Origin: CAYTWW01 sp043801855
GTDB taxonomy: Archaea; Nanobdellota; Nanobdellia; Woesearchaeales; GW2011-AR15
Direction of reading: 5' to 3'
Assembly (NCBI GenBank): GCA_043801855.1
Contig: JAZDLQ010000015.1
Location: 1 to 56,839, forward strand
DNA length: 56,839 nt
Positions 1-8,134 of the stretch are shown in pieces; the first letter of the stretch is position 1, and the number at the start of each line of letters is the position of its first letter. The notes beneath the pieces are model-generated. The model had not been told where the DNA came from and did not search any database. It saw only the letters and a program-made list of their open reading frames with translations. A program made the position numbers and the translations under genes.

Positions 1-104
1 TGAATTTGTTTGCCCATCCTGGTATTGTTTGTTTCATATTGCTTAATTAAGTAATATGAACTACTATTTATATCTTTCGTTTGTGTGTATTTTTTAGAGA
101 ATAA

Positions 105-243
105 ACAAGAAGAAGAAGTATCGCCTATGGCTTAATTCAAGCAGAGTTAGGGATTATTGTGTCTGAGAATATTTATACTGAGCCAAATTTAGATAAAAGG
201 ATAGATGGAAAAATAATCAGTGTCAAGGTGAAAGCCCTTAAAT
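105..243 (+). other. possible gene remnant at window edge
   Basis: The first 271 bases hold no convincing gene. One frame stays open from about 105 to a TAA TAA at 241-246 and reads like protein (it ends KIISVKVKALK), but it has no ATG and its only plausible start is a GTG at 159, giving 28 residues. A TATA-like ctatttatat lies near 62-71. It could be the tail of a decayed gene or chance. Confidence 0.15.
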
Positions 244-271
244 AATAAGATTGCTTTTTTCCTCTTTTGAC

Positions 272-826
272 CTAAATAATATCTTTAATATTTTTTGACA
301 GGGTTATCCTGTTTGTTTTTCCATATGGTTCCAAATTAATTATTCCTTTTCGTTCCAGTTCTTTTACAGCCCTGTGTGCTTTTAATTTGGTCATGCCATC
401 CACTCTACTGATTTCAGATTGCAATGCGCTTCCTTTGTTGTTTATCACTGTTTCAATCACTCTCTTCTCATTTGAATTGAGAAATTTTAATATATTGCCT
501 TTATTGCCTAAACCATTATCTTCTTTTGTTGTTTGCGGAATAATCTTATGGTCAATCAATTTGGTTATGGCATTAAGGCTCTTTTCCATTTTCTCTTCTA
601 ATCTCTTTGATATCACATAATAAGAGACTGGAACAATTATAATAATCATTAAAATAAGAGAAAGCCATAAAGTGTAATTAGGGATCATGCGGGGGCATAA
701 TCCGTGATTCTCCTGAGTGCCTGAAATGTTTCGAAAAATGCTGTTACCTATAATTGCTGCAATTGCGATGACAGCGAATATAGGAATTATCCATAACCAC
801 TTGCTGTTTTTATCCAGGCTATTCAT
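272..826 (-). CDS. membrane-anchored winged-helix transcriptional regulator
   Basis: A 184-residue protein with two hydrophobic segments (about residues 10-31 and 52-73), a charged linker, and a C-terminal winged helix-turn-helix (about 114-180: FLNSNEKRVIETV, then a recognition helix in KLKAHRAVKELERKG). This matches archaeal membrane-associated wHTH proteins of the COG2512/MarR-like type, in which the DNA-binding domain faces the cytoplasm. It is divergent from the small secreted protein at 967. The intergenic region holds four copies of the octamer TGGTTTCA or its complement, two forming a perfect palindrome, so autoregulation and control of the neighbour are likely (inference). The ligand is unknown. 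Confidence 0.75.
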   Translation of the reverse strand: MNSLDKNSKWLWIIPIFAVIAIAAIIGNSIFRNISGTQENHGLCPRMIPNYTLWLSLILMIIIIVPVSYYVISKRLEEKMEKSLNAITKLIDHKIIPQTTKEDNGLGNKGNILKFLNSNEKRVIETVINNKGSALQSEISRVDGMTKLKAHRAVKELERKGIINLEPYGKTNRITLSKNIKDII

Positions 827-864
827 TAATATTTCTGATTAATACTTGATATTTAAAAGTATTT

Positions 865-927
865 ATTGGTTTCAATACGCTGAAACCAATTATGATGGTT
901 TCAACGAACATTTATATATGGTTTCAT
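865..927. promoter_or_regulatory. candidate operator cluster and divergent promoter
   Basis: ATTGGTTTCA (865-874) and TGAAACCAAT (881-890) form a perfect 10-bp inverted repeat with a 6-base spacer. Further TGGTTTCA octamers lie at 896-903 and 919-926. The TATA-like TTTATATA (911-918) of the gene at 967 directly abuts the last copy, so a bound protein there would block TBP. The obvious candidate is the wHTH protein encoded at 272-826. Confidence 0.6.
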
Positions 928-966
928 GTTAATGAAATATAGTATTTAATTGAGGTGAAATAAATA

Positions 967-1305
967 ATGGATAGAAAAATAATAGGTATTGGGATAGGTG
1001 CAGTCCTTGTTATCGGCCTGGTTGCCATAATGGGAAGCGTATTTGCGCAAAACACAAGGAGTGAAGCTTCAGCTGGATTCAATGATGCTGATAATGACGG
1101 CCTTTGTGATAATGCAGGCTCTGGAAATTGCCAGTATAGAAATCAGGCAAGCGGAGGATTTGTAGATGCAGATGGTGATGGGAATTGCGATAATGCAGCT
1201 AACTGCCCGATGCAAAATGCCAATGGTGGTTGCTGCGGAACAGGTGGATGCCAGAGATTGAAAGAAGGATTCAAAGGCGGATGCCATAGAGCATCAGCAG
1301 AGTAA
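967..1305 (+). CDS. small secreted Cys-rich protein with Asp-rich repeats
   Basis: A 112-residue protein. Residues 1-28 are a signal peptide or membrane anchor ending SVFAQ. The mature part holds two related repeats, GFNDADNDGLCDNA and GFVDADGDGNCDNA, which resemble Ca-binding DxDxDG loops with an added Cys, and then a Cys-rich stretch (CPMQNANGGCCGTGGC). A Shine-Dalgarno GAGGTGA lies 9 bases before the ATG. It has its own TATA box overlapping the operator of the divergent membrane regulator. Metal binding or a cell-surface role is inferred; no function is assigned to proteins with this repeat as far as I can tell. Confidence 0.75.
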   Translation: MDRKIIGIGIGAVLVIGLVAIMGSVFAQNTRSEASAGFNDADNDGLCDNAGSGNCQYRNQASGGFVDADGDGNCDNAANCPMQNANGGCCGTGGCQRLKEGFKGGCHRASAE

Positions 1306-1342
1306 TTTTATTTTTTTTATTATGCGAAAGATGAGGCTAAAA

Positions 1343-1369
1343 CACCACCTTTAGGTTGGGGAGAACTCT
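1343..1369. repeat. IS200/IS605-like terminal hairpin remnant
   Basis: The stretch contains CCACCTTTAGGTTGGGGAG, the form of the hairpin at the right end of IS200/IS605 elements (a short G/C stem with a TTTA loop followed by GGGGAG). No transposase remains nearby. A similar motif occurs at 35270-35293. Recognition is by resemblance only. Confidence 0.35.
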
Positions 1370-1398
1370 CTAATTTTATCATATCAAAAAATGCTTTA

Positions 1399-1644
1399 TC
1401 ATTCCTGAATTTCAATTACTTTCCTTTTTGAAGTCATTCCTGAAACAATTTTAACATTCTTTTTAGTAAGCCTGGAAAAAAATTTCATAACTTCGATATT
1501 TGCCTTATTATCCTCGCACTTTTCTTTTATTGCAACCTTTAACGATTGTCTTGATTCATCATAGCCTATGATCTCACTTTTTGGTGAATTTGGCTTGACA
1601 ATTATACTAAGCCTGTTGTTTTTGATGTATTTATCTAGTTCCAT
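1399..1644 (-). CDS. DUF167 (YggU family) protein
   Basis: The 81-residue protein matches the DUF167/UPF0235 fold in length and pattern: a basic VKPNSPKSEI strand at 16-25, LKVAIKEKCEDNKANIEVMKF in the middle and a C-terminal IVSGMTSKRKVIEI. The family is widespread in archaea and bacteria and has no agreed biochemical role. The ATG overlaps the restored stop of the upstream PHP-domain gene, which implies co-transcription with it and with tfs. Confidence 0.85.
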   Translation of the reverse strand: MELDKYIKNNRLSIIVKPNSPKSEIIGYDESRQSLKVAIKEKCEDNKANIEVMKFFSRLTKKNVKIVSGMTSKRKVIEIQE

Positions 1645-2382
1645 TTGAATAAATTTGTAACCCGATTGACAGCATAAAGAAACATCCTTTGAGGCTTTTC
1701 AAATGGAAGCTCAGTTCCAATAACCATGTTTTTCTTTTTTTTAATGGAATCCAAAAATTCTTCTTTTGAATCAGTTTGTGCGCATGTAAGGCAGTTACCA
1801 AGGTCGTAGATAGAGTGCCCGTCACTTCCCTGCTGTTATTGCTTTTCCAAGCTGTTTTGCTGAAGCTAGAGCCATTGTGTTGCAATTCCTTGATACGCCT
1901 GAATTTATTACCTCAATTGCATCAACTTTTCGATATATTGGGTTTTTTATATTTGGCGGATTTTTTTCAGGGTGGGCAAATGAGCTTAGGCATGAATATT
2001 TTTTTGATACTTCCAAAAGCTCAACAATTTCCATATCAATTATGCTGTGCAACAAGCCGCCTTTCTTTTTTTTTGATATTTCTGAATGAAATTCATATAA
2101 GTCCTTTTTTTCATAAAAATAAAATAATACATCAGCATTGTTCTTTATTGTAACTTCAATTCCAGGAATTATTTTATCGCTATTTGCAGCCTTTATTCCT
2201 TTTACTTCATTATGATCTGTTATTGCTGCTCCTATTCCCAGCTCTTCTAATTTACTCAGAATATCTTTTATTTTAGCAGCACCGTCACTGTACTCTGTGT
2301 GAAAATGCAGGTCATAGCAGCTATATCCTAGCTTTTTTAATGGAATCGGATTAGGTTTTGAGAATACTGCGTGGTATTCCAT
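1635..2382 (-). pseudogene. PHP-domain metal-dependent phosphoesterase, frameshifted
   Basis: PHP-family hydrolase (COG0613-like), predicted to cleave phosphoester bonds with a metal cluster. Residues 1-186 show the metal-ligand motifs DLHFHTEYSDG, TDHNE, PGIEVT and SFAHPEK. This frame ends in TGA at 1822-1824. Removing one G from the GGG at 1828-1830 restores the frame and reads AGSDGHSIYDLGNC, which is the missing last PHP motif (GSDxH), and continues to a TAG at 1635-1637 that overlaps the DUF167 start. The full product would be 248 residues. Either a one-base sequencing error or a recent mutation; the downstream part is otherwise intact. Confidence 0.8.
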
Positions 2383-2385
2383 TTT

Positions 2386-2706
2386 TTAGTTATAATCTCT
2401 CCAGATATGCTCGCATTTTTCACATTTATAGAATTTTGTTTCAGGCTCATCGCTGGCTCTTGTCTGAACCATCCAAAAATATGCTTTTTTGTGATGGCAT
2501 TTTGGGCACTCTGCATCAGCTAACGGGTGAGGAGAATCATCTCTTTCAACAGTTTCAATTTTTCTATTCTTATTTATTATTTTTTCAGATATTTCAACAG
2601 GAACATGCTTTTCCGTTTTAGTATATCCACAGCTGCACTTAATGACGAGAGTATTATTTTCCTTTTTAGGCAAAAGAAGGCTTTTGCATTTTGGGCAGAA
2701 CATCAT
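2386..2706 (-). CDS. tfs: transcription factor S (TFIIS-like)
   Basis: The 106-residue protein has two zinc ribbons: an N-terminal one with CPKC (4-7) and CSCG, like RPB9, and a C-terminal TFIIS-type one with CPKCHHKKAYFW and CEKCEHIW. The acidic hairpin TRASDEPETKFYKC carries the Asp-Glu pair that enters the RNA polymerase active site and stimulates cleavage of backtracked RNA. Length and motif order fit archaeal TFS. It lies between the signal peptidase and PHP genes with gaps under 10 bases, so one transcript is likely. Confidence 0.93.
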   Translation of the reverse strand: MMFCPKCKSLLLPKKENNTLVIKCSCGYTKTEKHVPVEISEKIINKNRKIETVERDDSPHPLADAECPKCHHKKAYFWMVQTRASDEPETKFYKCEKCEHIWRDYN

Positions 2707-2712
2707 TTTTAA

Positions 2713-3381
2713 TTAAATTGGAATGTATTTGTATATGCCTATAAACTTAAGAAGCTCAACAAACCAAATTTTTATATAGCCTAGAAAAGGTATTCTAAAT
2801 ACTGCTTTTCCGATAACCCTTTCCTGGTTTATCTTTGTTTCAGAAGGGTCTGACATAGGATTATGGTCTCCTTTTGTCTGGAAATAATACTTGCCATTGT
2901 CGCTCCACTTTTTTACAATCCTATGGATTATCGGATCAGGCCTGTTTCCCTGAAAAACAATAACGTCCCCCGGATTAAGTGATTCGGGCTTTTTTCCAAA
3001 CAGGACAATTATATCACCGGTATTAAACCCGTTTCGGAATGAGTACTTATAAAAGTCATCTTTTGTTATATTAAACTCTGAATAAAAGTCGCCGCATGTT
3101 TTCCAAAAGCCATCAAAATTACTGTTATAATCAGCTGGAACAACACCGCAGATTATTCCGTTCGCAAGACCATGCTCCATGCTGCCTGAGACAACAGCAA
3201 CAACAGGGTGTGTTGTTCCAAATAAAAGGCCAAGGCCTGGATATATTAGAAATTTAATAAAAACATAGGCAAGCAAGATGTTTACAATCCAGCTAAGAGG
3301 GCTGTCATCTTCCCAGATAAAATACCACACTTTGCCAAGAAAAGAATCAGGCCTTGCCTTTTTTATCTTATTTTTTTTCAT
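2713..3381 (-). CDS. signal peptidase I, archaeal/ER type
   Basis: Membrane-bound serine protease that removes signal peptides from secreted proteins. The 222-residue chain has an N-terminal transmembrane segment (about 31-53), the catalytic Ser67 in VVSGSMEHG, GDIIVLFG and NPGDVIVFQGN, His153 in DPIIHRIV in place of the bacterial Lys, and Asp172/Asp178 in GDHNPMSDPS. The Ser-His-Asp arrangement is typical of archaeal and Sec11-type enzymes. The C-terminus (GYIKIWFVELLKF) is hydrophobic. It heads the run TFS, PHP, DUF167. Confidence 0.92.
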   Translation of the reverse strand: MKKNKIKKARPDSFLGKVWYFIWEDDSPLSWIVNILLAYVFIKFLIYPGLGLLFGTTHPVVAVVSGSMEHGLANGIICGVVPADYNSNFDGFWKTCGDFYSEFNITKDDFYKYSFRNGFNTGDIIVLFGKKPESLNPGDVIVFQGNRPDPIIHRIVKKWSDNGKYYFQTKGDHNPMSDPSETKINQERVIGKAVFRIPFLGYIKIWFVELLKFIGIYKYIPI

Positions 3382-3488
3382 TGTCTTTAAAAAAAACTAG
3401 GCTAATATAAATTGTTTGGTTTTTAATGATAAATTTAGAGCTAAAAAGATAATAAGTTTTTAATACCTTATTTCATTTGTAAAACAAG

Positions 3489-3989
3489 ATGGAAAAAAAC
3501 AAAAAGAAAAATATCCAAAATAATTATCTAATAGACAGATTGGCTTTTATAACTAAAAATGCTACCTTAATCGGAGATATTACTATTGGGAAAAAGACGA
3601 GCGTCCTGTATGGTTCTGTATTAAGGGCGGATTTAAATTATATAAAAATAGGAAGTTTCTCAAACATACAGGATAACGCTGTTATTCATGTTGACCACAA
3701 TAATTCTGTTTTAATCGGCAATTATGTAAGTGTCGGCCATGGCGCAATAATACACGGCGCAACAGTTGAAGACAACTGCATTATTGGAATGGGTGCAATT
3801 TTATTGAATGGAGCAAAAGTATGCAAAAACTCAATTATTGGAGCAGGCGCCGTTGTTACTGAAAACACTCTTATTCCGCAAAACTCGCTTGTTGTAGGCG
3901 TTCCAGGAAAAGTTATAAGAAACTTAAACAAAGAAGAGATTGAAAATATAAAAAAAAATGCACTTGAATATGTAAAACTGTTGCCTTAA
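3489..3989 (+). CDS. gamma-carbonic anhydrase-like hexapeptide-repeat protein
   Basis: A left-handed beta-helix protein of 166 residues in the YrdA/PaaY/gamma-carbonic anhydrase family. Hexapeptide repeats run from about 25 to 140. The three expected metal-ligand histidines are present: His67 (AVIHVDH), His84 and His89 (VGHGAIIHG). Members are trimers with the metal between subunits; some hydrate CO2 and many have unknown activity. The C-terminal helix (NKEEIENIKKNALEYVKLL) is usual for the family. Transcribed alone; convergent with the ATPase gene, whose stop directly abuts it. Confidence 0.88.
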   Translation: MEKNKKKNIQNNYLIDRLAFITKNATLIGDITIGKKTSVLYGSVLRADLNYIKIGSFSNIQDNAVIHVDHNNSVLIGNYVSVGHGAIIHGATVEDNCIIGMGAILLNGAKVCKNSIIGAGAVVTENTLIPQNSLVVGVPGKVIRNLNKEEIENIKKNALEYVKLLP

Positions 3990-5156
3990 TCAGAACTTTA
4001 AGGCTTCAATAACCAGTTCTTGTGATGCTGCATTTTTTTTAGCCATTGCAACAAAAGTTTCTTTTTTAATTCTTAAAAGTGCATCTATCTCTTTTATATT
4101 CTTGCCAGAATCCTGCGCAATCTTTGATTTTAGCCTTGAAGGAATCCCTGTCTCTATGCATGAATTTTTCTTAGGATCAAATGAATATACGATATTTAGT
4201 TTTGCGCCGTCAATATCTGCGCCGGCAATTTCAGCGATTTCGATAAGTTTTCTTGCGCCATCAGGCATTTTTTTTAAAACGATTATCAACTGCAACCCAT
4301 CAAGCATGACAACAGGAACACTCATTGGCGGATTAGTCACTCTTGTTATGCACTCTCTTGCAGAATTTGCATGGAGTGTACCCATACATCCTGAATGGCC
4401 TGTATTCATTGAGTTAAACAGTGTTATTGCTTCAGAGCCTCTCACTTCACCTACAAGAATTCGATCAGGCCTCATTCGAAGGGCATTTTGCAATAAAGAA
4501 TCCATTGTTAAGCCTTCTTTTGATATCATTCTCACAACATTTTTCTGTGTCAATTTAAGTTCTTTAGTGTCTTCTATCACGACGATTCTCTCATTTGGAG
4601 AAATTAGCATTGCTGTCGCATCAAGAAGTGTTGTCTTTCCGCTTGCTGTTCCTCCTACAAAAAGAATGTTTGAAGGCTCACTTATCCGTGAAGTGCAAAG
4701 CCAGATGTATGCAGCAATATCTGCGGTAATAGTTCCATCTTTAATTAAGTCAAGCAGATTTTTTGTGCTTTTCAGAAATTTTCTTATTGTAATTGTCACA
4801 AAAGATGATGCAGGAGGAATAGTTGCATTAATCCTGTTTCCGTCAGGCAGCGCAGCATCAAGAACAGGGCTATTTGCATCAAGCCTTTTGCCTATGAATT
4901 TTGCAGCCTCACCTGCAAAAAAAGAAGCTTCCTTATCACTGAACGGGATAATAGTCTGGCACATGCCATATCTATGATGATATATAATAATCGGAGAATT
5001 ATTGCCGTTATACATTATTTCTTCGATATTCTCGTCAAGAAGTATTTTGTCAATAGCCTCATTAAACCTGCTAATTCCTTTTGGGATAACATAATAAATT
5101 ACGCTGTTTTCCCTGATTATTTCAATATCTCCGTATTTTTCAATAGTTTCTCTCAA
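3990..5156 (-). CDS. type II/IV secretion ATPase (TadA/CpaF/ArlI family)
   Basis: Hexameric ATPase that powers assembly of archaeal type IV pilus-like filaments. The 388-residue chain shows the N-terminal domain with RLDANSPVLDAALPDGNRIN, Walker A GGTASGKTT (168-176), an Asp box VVIEDTKELKL, Walker B DRILVGEVRGSEA and the His box TGHSGCMGTLHANS. It is short for ArlI (usually over 500 residues), so a pilus rather than archaellum ATPase is more likely. It is the last gene of a three-gene operon with two T2SF membrane proteins. The pilin-like clusters at 20.7-34 kb are plausible clients. Confidence 0.92.
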   Translation of the reverse strand: MRETIEKYGDIEIIRENSVIYYVIPKGISRFNEAIDKILLDENIEEIMYNGNNSPIIIYHHRYGMCQTIIPFSDKEASFFAGEAAKFIGKRLDANSPVLDAALPDGNRINATIPPASSFVTITIRKFLKSTKNLLDLIKDGTITADIAAYIWLCTSRISEPSNILFVGGTASGKTTLLDATAMLISPNERIVVIEDTKELKLTQKNVVRMISKEGLTMDSLLQNALRMRPDRILVGEVRGSEAITLFNSMNTGHSGCMGTLHANSARECITRVTNPPMSVPVVMLDGLQLIIVLKKMPDGARKLIEIAEIAGADIDGAKLNIVYSFDPKKNSCIETGIPSRLKSKIAQDSGKNIKEIDALLRIKKETFVAMAKKNAASQELVIEALKF

Positions 5157-5167
5157 AGTATCATCAC

Positions 5168-5848
5168 CTAAATTATATTTGCAAAAAAGCTGATAATAAT
5201 TTCAGCAACAACAGTTATTGCATAAAAGTGAGCGCATATATACAATGGCAAAATAAATATCGTCTTTTTTAATTCACCGTAAATAAAAAAGTCAAGGCAC
5301 CCGTATGCAATGGCAGTAAAACCCATAAAATAATATATTGGGAAATATACTGAAACATCAAGAAGGCTTGCTGAAAAAATGGTAATTATTGGAATAATAA
5401 ATATGGATATAATCTGTATAAGCATAACATTAGTCTTGGTTCGCTCATATAATTCTTTTTTTGAGTCGTTAATTGCTTTAAGCCGAAGAGAAAGCTCGTC
5501 TAATACATCAGAAACATTATGCGACGATTTTTGTGAGACATTAGCCAGTTTTGTTAAGTAAGGCAGAATAATTGTGTCGCTAAATTCTTCGCTTTCTTTT
5601 AGCGCTTCTTCAATACTTTTTCCGTTCTTTATTTTATCAATTGCCTTTTTAAAATATCCTGTTGCAAGGTCATTTCCTTTTGTTGCCGTAAACATAGCTG
5701 CCTCAAATGAGTTCCCCTGCTTTAAGGATGATGAGATTATCGTGAGGCTGTTATAAATATCTTCTTCAAATCTAGATTTTTTATATTCAATAAAAGAATA
5801 AATCAAATATACAGCAGCGCTTGCAATCAGTAATATCATTAAGTTCAT
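5168..5848 (-). CDS. type II secretion F-domain membrane protein (TadC-like)
   Basis: A 226-residue platform protein for pilus assembly. An N-terminal transmembrane segment precedes a helical T2SF cytoplasmic domain (LTIISSSLKQGNSFEAAM and NGKSIEEALKE are typical), followed by three or four membrane segments from about 142 to the end. Archaeal platform proteins often carry two T2SF domains in one chain; here two separate genes carry one each. Its start overlaps the stop of the upstream T2SF gene by 4 bases (ATGA). Confidence 0.82.
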   Translation of the reverse strand: MNLMILLIASAAVYLIYSFIEYKKSRFEEDIYNSLTIISSSLKQGNSFEAAMFTATKGNDLATGYFKKAIDKIKNGKSIEEALKESEEFSDTIILPYLTKLANVSQKSSHNVSDVLDELSLRLKAINDSKKELYERTKTNVMLIQIISIFIIPIITIFSASLLDVSVYFPIYYFMGFTAIAYGCLDFFIYGELKKTIFILPLYICAHFYAITVVAEIIISFFANII

Positions 5849-6399
5849 TTTTTAGTGAGTCCAAGTATTATTAATACTGAGCATATTATTATTGTTCCTA
5901 TTCCAAGCAGTATTGGCTTAAGCATTTCTGGAATTACGAGGCTTGATAGATTAACTATATCTGTTGAAGGCGAATTTCCCATAGTCTTGTTGAATAAGTC
6001 TATTACCACAATAATTATCGGTGAAAGAGCAATAATAACAAGCCAGTTTGATAAAAATTCTATTCTCTCAATCTGTTTTTTAGCTATTATTTCATTTTGC
6101 CTGACAATGTCTTTTGAAATCTCTGTCATTTTTGAAAGGCCATTTTTGCCGCTGTTAATAGATGAAATAAGAAGCTTCATGCGACTTTCAGTATTTTTAT
6201 CCTCAGATAATTTGTCAAGTGACTGGGCAACCGGAATTCCTTTTTTTTCATCACTTATTACTTTTTTGAATAATAAAGAAACGCGCCCTAATTTTCTTTT
6301 TGAAAACTCATATGCAATAGTCTCAACCCCTTCATTATTGATAATAAGAAGCTTTGCATATTCGCATGCCAGAATAATATCGGTGTCATAGGAGCCCAT
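5845..6399 (-). CDS. type II secretion F-domain membrane protein (TadB/C-like)
   Basis: A 184-residue protein with one T2SF domain (ACEYAKLLIINNEGVETIAY, then KGIPVAQSLDKLSED) and two C-terminal membrane segments. I chose the ATG at 6399 (MGSYDTDII). The frame is open further upstream to 6600, but that extension is the antisense of the start of nmd3 and would cross the divergent promoter. With the gene at 5168-5848 it probably replaces the usual two-domain platform protein; the ATPase is downstream in the same operon. Confidence 0.8.
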   Translation of the reverse strand: MGSYDTDIILACEYAKLLIINNEGVETIAYEFSKRKLGRVSLLFKKVISDEKKGIPVAQSLDKLSEDKNTESRMKLLISSINSGKNGLSKMTEISKDIVRQNEIIAKKQIERIEFLSNWLVIIALSPIIIVVIDLFNKTMGNSPSTDIVNLSSLVIPEMLKPILLGIGTIIICSVLIILGLTKK

Positions 6400-6481
6400 A
6401 TTTCTTCTTCTTGTGCCGGGGTTAATAAAATTTTTTATTTTCAAATACTTTTTTATATAAATACTATAAATAACTATTTTA

Positions 6482-7423
6482 ATGGCATTTTGCGCAGCTT
6501 GCGGGAGAAGCATAGAAAAAGGAGCATTCTGTTTAGATTGCGAACCAATGCCAGAAATAAAAGTTAAAGAGCTTAAGTTTACAGTCTGCCAGAAATGCAA
6601 TGCCTTTTTTTACAAGAATAAATGGAAGAGCTCTTCTTCGATACAAGAGGCAGCCAAGTATATAGTTAAAGATGCTGTTTCAAAGCAGTTTCCTGACGCG
6701 CAAATAAGATGCCTTCCCAGGGGAAAAAAGCCTGAATATGCAAATAAGCATGTGCTTGAAGTTGAAGTTTCTAAAAAAAACCAAGGCTTTATTATTCCTG
6801 TTGAGGTTTTGCAGGGAAACTGCCATCCTTGCTCTTTGCATGAAGATTATCTTGAAGGAGAATTGCAGCTACGAAACTTAACTCCTGAAATAATATCTTT
6901 TGTGGATAATTACCTAAAAAGCGAAGAAAGAAGAGCAGGAGTTTCAAAGCGTGTTGAATTTAAAAACGGATTTAACCTAAACTTTAACTCAAAAAAAATA
7001 TTGCATGACCTAGGCAATAGATTATACTCGCAATTTGGCGGAGTGTTAAAGGAATCACCTAGGCTTTTTTCAAGGAATAACCAGACATCAAAAGATATTT
7101 TCAGGCTTAATGTCTATTATGAAGGGCCTGGATTTTCAACTGGCGATGTCATTAAATTTGATAATAAGATTTTAAAAATTGTCAAGCTTGGAAAGCATGT
7201 GACCGGAACTGACATGAACGGCAAAAATATAACATTTGATACTAAATATAAAGAATATTCTTTGATGCAGAAATATAATACAACAGTATCCAGGCAGTTT
7301 CCACATATTGAAATACTGCATCCTGAAACTTACCAATCAATACCTGTTGAAAATAAGGCTGAAGTTAAGATAGACGAAAAAGTGAAGGTTGTTATTGACG
7401 GTGAAACAGCCTATTTAGTGTAG
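6482..7423 (+). CDS. nmd3: NMD3 family ribosome biogenesis protein
   Basis: Archaeal homologue of the eukaryotic 60S export adaptor NMD3; archaeal members are thought to act in large-subunit maturation. The 313-residue chain begins with zinc-binding pairs (CAACG at 4-8, CLDC at 17-20, CQKC at 36-39) and continues with the family body, including a second Cys pair-like CHPC near 118. The C-terminal part (from about 200) is a beta-rich domain with FDNKILKIVKLGKHV. The start is preceded by TTTTATATAAA at 6449-6459, which suits a very short leader. Confidence 0.9.
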   Translation: MAFCAACGRSIEKGAFCLDCEPMPEIKVKELKFTVCQKCNAFFYKNKWKSSSSIQEAAKYIVKDAVSKQFPDAQIRCLPRGKKPEYANKHVLEVEVSKKNQGFIIPVEVLQGNCHPCSLHEDYLEGELQLRNLTPEIISFVDNYLKSEERRAGVSKRVEFKNGFNLNFNSKKILHDLGNRLYSQFGGVLKESPRLFSRNNQTSKDIFRLNVYYEGPGFSTGDVIKFDNKILKIVKLGKHVTGTDMNGKNITFDTKYKEYSLMQKYNTTVSRQFPHIEILHPETYQSIPVENKAEVKIDEKVKVVIDGETAYLV

Positions 7424-7467
7424 GCTAGCCGAAAATGTTAAATAGATAAATATTCTTCTAGATTATT

Positions 7468-7665
7468 ATGGGAGAAGCAATTGATAAGATAAGGGACGAT
7501 GTAGAATCCCTAAAAAAAGAAGTTATGTTCTTGAAGAGCAATATGGTTGATCCTGATTCTATTCTCACTGAAGAGGATTTCATACATTTGCTTGCATACA
7601 GAGATGAAAAATCTAAAAGAATGCTTGTTAGTGAAAAGGATATTAAAAAAGAACTTGAATTATGA
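7468..7665 (+). CDS. antitoxin of RelBE-like pair
   Basis: A 65-residue, largely helical and acidic protein (coiled-coil-like IDKIRDDVESLKKEVMFLKSN, then DSILTEEDFIHLLAYRDEKS). Its stop overlaps the start of a RelE/ParE-fold toxin by 4 bases (ATGA), the usual antitoxin-first order. The N-terminus probably dimerises and the C-terminus wraps the toxin, as known for such antitoxins. No clear DNA-binding ribbon is visible. Confidence 0.75.
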   Translation: MGEAIDKIRDDVESLKKEVMFLKSNMVDPDSILTEEDFIHLLAYRDEKSKRMLVSEKDIKKELEL

Positions 7666-7922
7666 TGTTTGTTGTTTTCTATTCAAATCAAGCACTGAAA
7701 TTTCTTAGAGGATGTGAGAAGCAGCTGCAACTTAGAATTCTTGAAAAGATAGAACTATTGAAAAATGAGCCTATTGGGCATGACAGCAAATCTGTAAAAG
7801 GCTTTAAGGAAAAACTGTTTCGAGTCAGAGTTGGTGACTTTCGTATTCTTTATGAAGTAGACCATAACAATAAAATAATAGGCATAGTAAAAATAGATAA
7901 AAGATCTTCAGTTTACGATTGA
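7662..7922 (+). CDS. RelE/ParE-superfamily toxin
   Basis: An 86-residue RelE-fold protein with the family signatures FYSNQALKFLRGCEKQLQLRIL, a central SVKGFKEKLFRVRVGDFRILYEV and a terminal IVKIDKRSSVY. RelE-type toxins cleave mRNA in the ribosomal A site; ParE relatives target gyrase. The conserved Arg-rich strand (FRVRVGDFRILY) and terminal KIDKRSSVY favour RelE. A second ATG follows the first directly, so the exact start is uncertain by one residue. Coupled to the antitoxin gene upstream. Confidence 0.85.
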   Translation: MMFVVFYSNQALKFLRGCEKQLQLRILEKIELLKNEPIGHDSKSVKGFKEKLFRVRVGDFRILYEVDHNNKIIGIVKIDKRSSVYD

Positions 7923-7936
7923 AGCCTCACTAATAC

Positions 7937-8134
7937 CTATTTCTTAATGTAAAATCTTGACCAAAATTTCCTATTGAGTTCTAATATAGGCACTGAAATA
8001 ATTATAGAGATGATTAATGGCCAATAAAAGGCAGGTTTCCAGCCAATTTTCTGAAATCGAAACAAGTGATATATTAAAATAATAAGCATAGCTAAAGAAT
8101 ATGATATGATATTGGTTTTAGTTTCTGTTTTCAT
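7937..8134 (-). CDS. small two-span membrane protein
   Basis: A 65-residue protein with two hydrophobic stretches (about 9-27 and 35-53) and a basic C-terminus (NRKFWSRFYIKK). Its ATG overlaps the stop of the DUF460 gene by 4 bases, so it is probably translated with it. I do not recognise a family. Confidence 0.55.
   Translation of the reverse strand: MKTETKTNIISYSLAMLIILIYHLFRFQKIGWKPAFYWPLIISIIISVPILELNRKFWSRFYIKK

Noticed and set aside
4102..4977. Long forward frame of 291 codons
   Set aside because: Antisense of the secretion ATPase, whose motifs are all intact.
6400..6600. N-terminal extension of the T2SF protein
   Set aside because: It would overlap the start of nmd3 and the divergent promoter; the extension does not look like the family.
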